From Pseudomonadota bacterium (GTDB lineage Bacteria; Pseudomonadota; Alphaproteobacteria; Rhizobiales; Beijerinckiaceae), in the NCBI GenBank assembly GCA_023422485.1, contig JAGTAM010000557.1:1-5152 (forward strand): a stretch of DNA of 5,152 nt. The letters are read 5' to 3'. The notes beneath the pieces are model-generated. The model was not told where the DNA came from. It made no database searches and worked only from the letters and a program-made list of their open reading frames with translations. This document shows, piece after piece, positions 1 through 5,027 of this stretch (position 1 is its first letter; each line of letters starts with the position of its first letter). The position numbers were made by a program, and so were the translations under genes.

Positions 1-1004
1 GCCAGCATTTCCTCCAGCACCGCGGCGCAGTCGCCGAGGATGCCGACATCGACCTTGACGACCTTGTTGATCGACGAGGCGTCGACATCGACGTGGATCT
101 TCTTGGAATAGGGCGAGAACGCATCGAGGCGGCCGGTGATGCGGTCGTCGAAGCGTGCGCCGATGTTGATCATCACGTCGCAGTCGTGCATCGCGAGGTT
201 GGCCTCGTAGGTGCCGTGCATGCCCAGCATCCCGAGAAATTTTTCATCCGAGGCCGGGAAGGCACCGAGACCCATCAGCGTGGAGGTGACGGGAAAGCCC
301 GTCTCCGCAACCAGCTCACGCAACAGGCGCGAGGCTTCCGGCCCCGAATTGATGACGTCGCCGCCGGTATAGAAGATCGGCCGGCGCGCGCCCGCCATCA
401 GCTCGACGGCGGCGCGGATCTTCTCGGAATCGCCCTTGACCGGCGGCTTGTAGGTCTTGTGTCCTTCGTGTTCCGGGCGGGAATAGACACCGGATGCGAA
501 GTGGTCGTCCTTGGGCAGATCGATGACGACCGGGCCGGGGCGGCCATGGCTCGCGACGTAGAACGCCTCGTGCAGGATGCGCGGCAGGTCCTCGATCGAT
601 TTGACGAGGTAGTTGTGCTTCGTGCAGTGCCGGGTGATGCCGACGGTGTCGCATTCCTGGAAGGCATCCGAGCCGATCAGGTGCGTCGGGACCTGACCGG
701 TGACGGCGACGAGCGGGATCGAGTCCAGCATCGCGTCGGTCAGGCCGGTGATGATGTTGGTCGCACCCGGACCCGAGGTGACGAGGACGACGCCGACCTT
801 GCCCGACGAGCGGGCATAGCCCTCGGCCGCGTGAACCGCGCCCTGCTCATGGCGCACCAGCACGTGCTTGATCGTGGTCTCGTCGAAGAGCGCGTCGTAA
901 ATCGGAAGCACGGCACCGCCCGGATAGCCGAACAGGGTGTCCACGCCCTGATCCTGGAACGCCCGGATGACCATCTGGGCCCCGGTCATGACCTCGCCGC
1001 TCAT
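1..1004 (-). CDS. ilvB: Acetolactate synthase (acetohydroxyacid synthase) large subunit, N-terminal part (cut by left window edge)
   Basis: This is the catalytic subunit of the ThDP-dependent enzyme that condenses two pyruvates to 2-acetolactate, or pyruvate with 2-ketobutyrate to acetohydroxybutyrate, the first common step of valine, leucine and isoleucine synthesis in the cytoplasm. About 334 codons are present of a family length near 580-600. Visible are GYPGG (residues 26-30), the RHEQGA motif with the catalytic ThDP glutamate at E53 followed by AHAAEGYAR, TSGPGATN (76-83), TGQVPTHLIGSDAFQE (102-117), and the start of the central FAD-binding-like domain from about residue 200 (PIFYTGG, later GARFDDRITGR). 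The start at 1004 is chosen because GGAGGAG lies just upstream at good spacing; an in-frame ATG at 1016 would overlap that ribosome binding site and lacks a clear one of its own. The C-terminal ThDP domain, and probably the regulatory subunit gene ilvN/ilvH, lie beyond the left edge. A leader-peptide attenuator precedes it. ilvI is an equally usable symbol. Confidence 0.97.
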   Translation of the reverse strand, partial: MSGEVMTGAQMVIRAFQDQGVDTLFGYPGGAVLPIYDALFDETTIKHVLVRHEQGAVHAAEGYARSSGKVGVVLVTSGPGATNIITGLTDAMLDSIPLVAVTGQVPTHLIGSDAFQECDTVGITRHCTKHNYLVKSIEDLPRILHEAFYVASHGRPGPVVIDLPKDDHFASGVYSRPEHEGHKTYKPPVKGDSEKIRAAVELMAGARRPIFYTGGDVINSGPEASRLLRELVAETGFPVTSTLMGLGAFPASDEKFLGMLGMHGTYEANLAMHDCDVMINIGARFDDRITGRLDAFSPYSKKIHVDVDASSINKVVKVDVGILGDCAAVLEEML

Positions 1005-1005
1005 C

Positions 1006-1014
1006 GACTCCTCC
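1006..1014 (-). promoter_or_regulatory. Ribosome binding site that sets the ilvB start
   Basis: Read on the minus strand, GGAGGAG ends three bases before the ATG at 1004 (GGAGG with a five-base spacer). It is the strongest Shine-Dalgarno match in the leader and favours the 1004 start over the in-frame ATG at 1016, whose second and third codons are themselves this purine run. Confidence 0.75.
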
Positions 1015-1070
1015 ATCAATCCGTTCTTCGTGTTCCGATCCGCATGCCGGCCCGTTGGATTTCGCGCAAT

Positions 1071-1094
1071 AAAAAAGGGCCCCTAGGGGACCCT
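1071..1094 (-). terminator. Intrinsic terminator (attenuator) in the ilvB leader
   Basis: On the minus strand AGGG, a bulged T, CCCC, a TA turn, then GGGGCCCT form a G/C-rich stem (1094-1086 with 1083-1076, one bulged base, practical loop CTAG), immediately followed by six Ts (1076-1071) and then ATT. It lies after the leader peptide stop and about 66 bases before the ilvB start, so it would stop transcription before the structural gene rather than after one. This placement marks it as an attenuator. It would also catch any read-through from the upstream chemoreceptor gene on the same strand. Confidence 0.88.
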
Positions 1095-1098
1095 GCAT

Positions 1099-1153
1099 GC
1101 GCCACCGACCGGGCCTGTCGGGCTTGAGATCAAGCCCGCCCCGTCCGTGGCGC
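1099..1153 (-). promoter_or_regulatory. Leader RNA long-range stem and nested hairpin (pause / protector structure) of the ilv attenuator
   Basis: On the minus strand GCGCCACGGAC (1153-1143, inside the leader peptide codons) pairs with GTCGGTGGCGC (1109-1099), 10 of 11 bases with one G-G mismatch. Nested between the arms is a perfect 9-bp inverted repeat, CGGGCTTGA (1138-1130) and TCAAGCCCG (1127-1119), whose left arm contains the leader TGA stop. A ribosome stalled on the Val codons just upstream would cover the outer 5' arm and release the outer 3' arm. A short candidate antiterminator pairs GGCCC (1115-1111) with GGGTC (1093-1089), the 5' arm of the terminator. The pairings are seen in the sequence; their assignment to attenuator states is inference. 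Confidence 0.65.
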
Positions 1154-1180
1154 TTCCACTACGATAAGAACCGTGCGCAT
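1130..1180 (-). CDS. ilv leader peptide (branched-chain-codon-rich attenuator peptide)
   Basis: This is a 17-codon reading frame encoding MRTVLIVVEAPRTGRA and ending in TGA. Residues 4-8 are Val-Leu-Ile-Val-Val, five consecutive codons for exactly the three amino acids made by the pathway of the downstream gene. The peptide is not expected to have a cellular function; its translation measures charged Val, Leu and Ile tRNA. Four of the control codons are GTT, CTT, ATC and GTA, and CTT and GTA are usually sparse in GC-rich alphaproteobacteria, which would sharpen stalling. It sits about 35 bases before the terminator hairpin and 126 bases before ilvB. The frame stays open upstream to an ATG at 1312, but that would precede the likely promoter, so the internal ATG at 1180 is preferred. 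The Shine-Dalgarno is weak (GGAT about five bases before the ATG). The family role is the same as ilv leader peptides of enterobacteria; the start is an inference. Confidence 0.85.
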   Translation of the reverse strand: MRTVLIVVEAPRTGRA

Positions 1181-1200
1181 CGTCGATCCGTTCGCCGCTT

Positions 1201-1221
1201 CCTCGCCGGATTCTGGCGAGG
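1201..1221. repeat. Perfect 7-bp inverted repeat upstream of the ilv leader peptide
   Basis: CCTCGCC (1201-1207) and GGCGAGG (1215-1221) are perfectly complementary around a seven-base loop. It falls in the expected 5' untranslated region of the ilv leader transcript, about 21 bases before the leader ATG. No T tract follows on the minus strand, so it is not an intrinsic terminator for the chemoreceptor gene. It may be an extra leader hairpin or an operator; nothing in the sequence decides between these. Confidence 0.45.
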
Positions 1222-1245
1222 GTCTTTCAGCAAGTGAGGGGCGCG

Positions 1246-1273
1246 GATTAAGCGATACGCACCGGTCCGTCAA
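1246..1273 (-). promoter_or_regulatory. Candidate sigma-70-type promoter for the ilv leader and ilvB
   Basis: On the minus strand TTGACG (1273-1268) matches the -35 consensus at five of six positions. CTTAAT (1252-1247; four of six against TATAAT) or TTAATC one base later follows after 15 or 16 bases, slightly short of the optimum. Initiation near 1240 would give a leader transcript of roughly 170 bases to the terminator and a 60-base 5' untranslated region before the leader peptide, which fits known attenuators. The -10 element is imperfect. Confidence 0.45.
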
Positions 1274-1335
1274 TCCGCGCCGCCCGTATTTGCAGCGTTG
1301 CTCGCATTTCATGGCACATGCGCCGCCGCTTTATT

Positions 1336-2991
1336 TCAGGCCGCGCGCACCGTGCCGAGGAAACGGGCCACCTCGGCGCTGAGATGCTCCGATTGCCGCG
1401 ACAACTCGGAGGCGGAGGACAGCACCTGGGCCGCCGCCGCGCCGGTCTCTTCGGAGGCTCGCGCCACGCCGGCGATGTTCGAGGTCACGGCGCCGGTGCC
1501 GCTCGCGGCCTGAGCGACGTTGCGCACGATTTCCTGCGTCGCCGCCCCCTGCTCCTCGACCGCCGCGGCGATCCCGTTGGCAACGTCGCTGATCTCGCGG
1601 ATGCGGGCGGTGATGCCGCCGATCGCGGCGACGGCCTGTCCCGTCGCTCCCTGAACGCGGCCGATCTGACCGGAGATTTCCTCGGTCGCCCGCGCCGTCT
1701 GGTTGGCGAGCTCCTTCACCTCGGACGCGACCACGGCAAAGCCGCGGCCCGCTTCGCCGGCGCGCGCCGCCTCGATGGTGGCGTTGAGCGCGAGCAGGTT
1801 GGTCTGTCCCGCGATGGTCGCGATCAGGCCGACGACGTCGCCGATCCGGTTCACGACGGCGTCGAGTTCATGGACCAGGATCGCGGTCCTGTCAGCCTCG
1901 GTGACCGCGGATGCGGCGAGGTCGGACGAGTTCGAGACCTGCCGGCCGATCTCCTGCACCGAAGCGCCGAGCTGCTCGGCGGCAGCGGCTACGGTGCCGA
2001 CATTCGAGGCGGCTTCCTCGGCCGCGCCGGCGACGTGCCCGGATCGGGTCGCAGTCTGGCGCGCCGTCGCCGCCATGGTTTCGGCCGTGACCTGCAGCTG
2101 CGTGGCGGAGGACGCCACCATGCCGACGATGCCGCCCACCGCCTGCTCGAACCCTTCGGCGATGGCGCCGAGCGCCCGCTTGCGTTCCGCCTCGGAAGCG
2201 GTCCGGGCCAGCGCGCCCTCCCGTTCGAGTTCGCGGGTGCGGATCAGGCTCTCCTTGAACACCTGCACCGCGGCAGCCATGGCGCCGATCTCGTCCCGTC
2301 GGCTCAGGCCGGGCACCTCTGCCGCGACATCGCCCTCGGCCAGCCGGGTCATCGTCCGGCCCAATCCGTCGAGCGGGCGCAGGGTACGGCGGATGGCGAG
2401 CCAGAGCAGGACCATCGCCGCCGCGATCATGCCGCCGCCGACCAGAGCCGCCTGACGGGTCATCCGGTCAAAACCGGCCAGAACGTCGGCCCGCTTCAGG
2501 CCGACATAGAGGATGCCGGTGACATGGCCGTCCGCGCCGAGGATCGGCTCGTACAGGGTCAGATACGGCGTGCCGAGAATGTCCGCCTCGCCGCGATAGA
2601 TCGCGCCGCGACCGAGCACGGCATCGTGTACGGGGCCGGGGGCGAGCCGGGTGCCGACCGCGCGGCTGCCATCGGCCTTGCGCACCGTGGTGGCGGATCG
2701 GACCTCGCCGGTGAACACGGTCGCGGTCCCGCCGGTCACGCTCTCGACACGATCGACGGCGGCGTTGAGGTCCGGTTTTTCTCCGGCCGCGTGCTCCATG
2801 CCGGCCCGCAGCAGGCGCATGGAGCTATCCAATGAATCCGCCGCCCGGGCATGCATGACGGCGCGTGCCTCGAGCAGCAGGTTGCCGCCGACCGCGAGGG
2901 TCGCGACCATAACGAAAAGACTGCCGAGGAGAGCAACGCGGGCAGCCAGCGACAATCGAACCGTCTGAGGCAAGCGAGCGGTCTCGGCCAT
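1336..2991 (-). CDS. Methyl-accepting chemotaxis protein (transmembrane chemoreceptor with periplasmic Cache-like sensor)
   Basis: This 551-residue inner-membrane chemoreceptor would signal to CheA through CheW. A short cytoplasmic N-terminus leads into TM1 (about 17-36). A periplasmic sensor follows (about 38-180), whose end (GTPYLTLYEPILGADGHVTGILYVGL, split around residues 140-165) has the look of single Cache-type (Cache_2/Cache_3) ligand domains. Then come TM2 (about 181-200), a HAMP domain (about 200-255, RRTLRPLDGL to RDEIGAMAAAVQVF), and a long Ala-rich coiled-coil signalling domain. Its hairpin tip is clear at 393-429, with TNLLALNATIEAARAGE followed by GRGFAVVASEVKELA. The protein ends LGTVRAA, so it lacks a C-terminal CheR/CheB-binding pentapeptide. 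The start at 2991 has AGGAA seven bases upstream. It is flanked by unrelated genes and no che gene is near, so it is an orphan receptor. The ligand cannot be read from the sequence. Confidence 0.96.
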   Translation of the reverse strand: MAETARLPQTVRLSLAARVALLGSLFVMVATLAVGGNLLLEARAVMHARAADSLDSSMRLLRAGMEHAAGEKPDLNAAVDRVESVTGGTATVFTGEVRSATTVRKADGSRAVGTRLAPGPVHDAVLGRGAIYRGEADILGTPYLTLYEPILGADGHVTGILYVGLKRADVLAGFDRMTRQAALVGGGMIAAAMVLLWLAIRRTLRPLDGLGRTMTRLAEGDVAAEVPGLSRRDEIGAMAAAVQVFKESLIRTRELEREGALARTASEAERKRALGAIAEGFEQAVGGIVGMVASSATQLQVTAETMAATARQTATRSGHVAGAAEEAASNVGTVAAAAEQLGASVQEIGRQVSNSSDLAASAVTEADRTAILVHELDAVVNRIGDVVGLIATIAGQTNLLALNATIEAARAGEAGRGFAVVASEVKELANQTARATEEISGQIGRVQGATGQAVAAIGGITARIREISDVANGIAAAVEEQGAATQEIVRNVAQAASGTGAVTSNIAGVARASEETGAAAAQVLSSASELSRQSEHLSAEVARFLGTVRAA

Positions 2992-3169
2992 GATGTATTC
3001 CTCGAGGGCATCGCTGAAGTTGATGTATCGAGGATGGGAAGTAAGGACGTATCGTTACCGAATGGTTGAGCTGTAATGAACTTACCCATAGTGCAAGATT
3101 AACATACACTAAGGAATTTATATTCATTAGATCCGGTCGTGACGCGGCGCTGCAAGGAAAGAATTCTTC
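2992..3169. other. AT-rich intergenic spacer between selO and the chemoreceptor gene
   Basis: No gene is supported here. The part from about 3060 to 3130 is markedly AT-rich against the surrounding GC-rich coding sequence and probably contains the chemoreceptor promoter, which would fire on the minus strand. I could not place convincing -35/-10, sigma-54 or flagellar sigma-28 elements. A 7-bp inverted repeat, TAATGAA (3074-3080) and TTCATTA (3123-3129), brackets the AT-rich part, and a 10-bp palindrome AAGAATTCTT (3159-3168) lies just after the selO stop. That palindrome has no usable loop and is not a credible terminator. Confidence 0.6.
2997..3004 (-). promoter_or_regulatory. Ribosome binding site of the chemoreceptor gene
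   Basis: On the minus strand GAGGAA stands about six to seven bases before the ATG at 2991 and supports that start over internal ATGs. Confidence 0.7.
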
Positions 3170-4666
3170 TCAGGTCCCGCAGAATGTGCGATAGCCGCGT
3201 CCGCCGCCTTCGGGAGCCTCCGCATATTGCGCGAAGTCGGGCTGGTCGTCGTAGGGTCGGGCGAGGACGGTCAGGAGGGTGTCGAACGGTGCGAAATCCT
3301 GCCGCTCGACCGCTGCCTCGATCATCGCCTCAACGCGGTGGTTGCGCGGGATGAAGGCGGGATTGGCCGTGCGCATCGACTGCCGCCGTGCCGTGCCATC
3401 ATTCGGCTCTTCGGCGATCCTGCGGTGCCAGCGCTCGGCCCAACGGGCGTAGGCGGTCGGATCGATGAAGAGGCTGCGCACCGCCTCATTGGCGGCCGGC
3501 TCAGGATCGCTGCCGGCCTCCGGCGCAGCCTCGCCGAGGCGCCGGAAGGTGAGGGTGAAATCGGCCTCGTTCTCGGCCATGGTCTTCAGGAGGTCGCCGG
3601 CGAGGGCGGCATCGCCATCCCGCGTCGTGGCGAGCCCGAGCTTGCGATTCAGCCCGCGGTGATACGCGGTCTCGAACAGTGCGGCGAAACCGCTCAGCGC
3701 GGCCTCGGCCTCGGCAACCGCCCGCGTCTCGTCCTCTGACAGGAGCGGCAGCAGCGCTTCCGCCAGCCGAGTGAGGTTCCACAGGGCGATGCGGGGCTGG
3801 TTGCCGTAAGCGTAGCGCCCGTGCCGGTCGATCGAGCTGAAGGCGGTCGCCGGATCGTAGGTGTCGAGGAAGGCGCAAGGACCGTAGTCGATGGTTTCGC
3901 CGGCAATCGACATGTTGTCGGTGTTCATCACGCCGTGAATGAAGCCGACGGTGAGCCAGCGGGCCACCAGTTCGGCCTGCCGGCGGATCACGCCTTCGAG
4001 CAAGGCGCGGTAGGGGTTGTCGGCGTCCGCCGCCGCCGGATCGTGCCGCGCGATGACGTGGTCCGCGAGCGCGCGAAGGCCCTCGACATCGCCGCGGGCG
4101 GCGAAGAACTGGAAGGATCCGACCCGGATATGGCTCGACGCGACCCGCGTCAGGACGGCGCCGGGCAGCACCGTCTCGCGGATCACCTGCTCGCCCGTGG
4201 TGACGGCGGCCAGCGCGCGGGTGGTCGGGATGCCGAGGGCATGCATGGCCTCGCTGACGAGATATTCTCGCAGTACGGGGCCGAGGGCGGCACGCCCGTC
4301 ACCCCGGCGGGAAAACGGTGTCGGGCCCGAGCCCTTGAGCTGGATGTCACGCCGCCGCCCGTCGCGACCGACGACCTCCCCGAGCAGAATGGCCCGTCCG
4401 TCGCCGAGTTGCGGCACGAATTGTCCGAACTGGTGCCCGGCATAGGCTGCCGCGAGCGGCTCGGAGCCCTCCGCGACGTGCTGCCCGGCCAGCAGGGAGA
4501 CACCCTCCGGACTTTCAAGCCGCTCAGGGTCGAGCCCGAGATCCTCGGCAAGCGCTCGATTGAGCCGCACCAGCCGCGGCGCCTCGACCGGCGTCGGCGC
4601 GATCCGCGCAAAAAATCGGCCGGGCAGGCGCGCGTAGCTGTTGTCGAAGGGGAAGAGGGCAGACAT
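3170..4666 (-). CDS. selO: SelO/YdiU-family protein adenylyltransferase (pseudokinase-fold AMPylase)
   Basis: Known SelO proteins have a kinase fold with ATP bound in flipped orientation; they transfer AMP to Ser, Thr or Tyr of target proteins and are linked to redox stress. The 498-residue length fits bacterial members. Numbering from the ATG at 4666, the protein opens with FDNSYARLPGRFF. It carries AAAYAGHQFGQFVPQLGDGRA (split around 73-92), the QLKGSGPTPFSR motif with K111 as the expected ATP-phosphate lysine, REYLVSEAMHALGIPTTRAL (133-152), SHIRVGSFQFF, and HGVMNTDNMSI with D250/N251 and then TIDYGP with D260 as expected catalytic and metal ligands. It ends FCGT, placing a cysteine third from the end, where many eukaryotic homologues have selenocysteine. 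The frame continues upstream to a TTG at 4735, but those residues look non-conserved; neither start (nor a GTG at 4675) has a clear ribosome binding site. It appears monocistronic. Function is inferred from family membership. Confidence 0.95.
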   Translation of the reverse strand: MSALFPFDNSYARLPGRFFARIAPTPVEAPRLVRLNRALAEDLGLDPERLESPEGVSLLAGQHVAEGSEPLAAAYAGHQFGQFVPQLGDGRAILLGEVVGRDGRRRDIQLKGSGPTPFSRRGDGRAALGPVLREYLVSEAMHALGIPTTRALAAVTTGEQVIRETVLPGAVLTRVASSHIRVGSFQFFAARGDVEGLRALADHVIARHDPAAADADNPYRALLEGVIRRQAELVARWLTVGFIHGVMNTDNMSIAGETIDYGPCAFLDTYDPATAFSSIDRHGRYAYGNQPRIALWNLTRLAEALLPLLSEDETRAVAEAEAALSGFAALFETAYHRGLNRKLGLATTRDGDAALAGDLLKTMAENEADFTLTFRRLGEAAPEAGSDPEPAANEAVRSLFIDPTAYARWAERWHRRIAEEPNDGTARRQSMRTANPAFIPRNHRVEAMIEAAVERQDFAPFDTLLTVLARPYDDQPDFAQYAEAPEGGGRGYRTFCGT

Positions 4667-4920
4667 CGGCGGCACCGGCGCGGGTGAGACTCGAAACAGA
4701 TCAGAGGGAACCGCGAGGACGCGCGCAAGGTCCAAGTCCGTGGTTTTACGGCGCCCGGGGGACCACCACCCCGCAGCCGCGCGGGCATTCGATCGGGCGA
4801 TGATGCTGCGTCAGGATCATCGTCGGCTGGTGTCAGGCGCCCTCTGCCGGCCCGAGCGAGCCGAAACGGTGTGATCGGCAACGCGGCGCCCGGAACACTT
4901 TCATAGCGATCGACGCGCAC
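4667..4920. other. Intergenic region upstream of selO, no supported gene
   Basis: This stretch would hold the selO promoter and 5' untranslated region, read on the minus strand, but I see no convincing promoter or strong ribosome binding site. A 7-bp inverted repeat, CGATGAT (4798-4804) with ATCATCG (4816-4822), is present. Reading frames through it lack start signals or run antisense to or across selO. The part next to 4921 may belong to the adjacent repeat element. Confidence 0.5.
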
Positions 4921-4921
4921 T

Positions 4922-4966
4922 CCTAGAGCATCGTGCTGGATATCGGATCCAGCACGATGCTCCAGG
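4922..4966. repeat. Long inverted repeat, 20-bp arms with one mismatch
   Basis: The left arm (4922-4941) and right arm (4947-4966) are complementary at 19 of 20 positions around the five-base spacer ATCGG. The inner 16 bp (GAGCATCGTGCTGGAT against its exact reverse complement) are perfect; the only mismatch is at 4925/4963. The transcript would fold into a very stable hairpin. No T or A tract adjoins it, so it is not a simple intrinsic terminator, though it could protect or stop RNA in other ways. Confidence 0.85.
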
Positions 4967-4977
4967 TTCTTGTGCCG

Positions 4978-5021
4978 CATCGGCTTTTTCCGAAAGCCGG
5001 TTCCCACCTTTCGGGCCGATG
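4978..5021. repeat. Nested stem-loop with bulged T run, second half of the repeat element
   Basis: CATCGGC (4978-4984) pairs with GCCGATG (5015-5021). Directly inside, CCGAAAG (4990-4996) pairs with CTTTCGG (5008-5014) around an 11-base loop. The only unpaired stem bases are the five Ts at 4985-4989. Both 7-bp stems are perfect, giving a bulged two-stage hairpin. Confidence 0.75.
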
Positions 5022-5027
5022 TCCTAG

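Larger units (their letters stand above)
4921..5027. repeat. Two-part palindromic intergenic repeat (Rhizobiales-type mosaic element)
   Basis: This compact element consists of two adjacent stem-loop units (4922-4966 and 4978-5021) and is bounded by the direct repeat TCCTAG at 4921-4926 and 5022-5027. The second half contains the GGTTCCCAC and CCGAAAG/CTTTCGG blocks that, from memory, recur in intergenic palindromes of Rhizobiales genomes, and the GAGCATCGTGCTGGAT block resembles repeats of Methylobacterium-like genomes. It is expected to be present in many copies elsewhere in the chromosome, but only one copy is in this window, so that is an inference. Confidence 0.7.

Noticed and set aside
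93..1127. Plus-strand reading frame of about 344 codons
   Set aside because: It is antisense to ilvB and runs across the attenuator; no family motif, and the opposite strand has unmistakable acetolactate synthase motifs.
1130..1312. 60-codon version of the ilv leader frame starting at an ATG at 1312
   Set aside because: Only the last 16 codons carry the branched-chain run; the longer start would lie upstream of the likely promoter, so the extended protein is probably not made from the leader transcript.
1318..2835. Long plus-strand reading frame of about 505 codons
   Set aside because: It is exactly antisense to the chemoreceptor, whose family motifs are clear; the translation is Arg/Gly/Asp-rich with no recognisable domain, as expected for the complement of GC-rich coding sequence.
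3061..3092. Flagellar sigma-28-like promoter (TAAG...TTCGGTAA) for the chemoreceptor
   Set aside because: The downstream half matches the consensus poorly and the spacing is about three bases too long.
3159..3168. AAGAATTCTT palindrome as a selO terminator
   Set aside because: The 10-bp palindrome has no loop and no adequate T tract, so it would not form an intrinsic terminator.
3821..4687. Plus-strand reading frame of about 288 codons
   Set aside because: Antisense to selO and without recognisable motifs.
4846..4907. Possible 23-codon minus-strand frame beginning MKVFRAP
   Set aside because: No ribosome binding site, no supporting neighbour or control-codon pattern, and it abuts the repeat element.
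4922..4966. Inverted repeat as a CRISPR repeat or insertion-sequence end
   Set aside because: There is one copy only, no regularly spaced array, no transposase frame and no pair of matching distant terminal repeats in the window.
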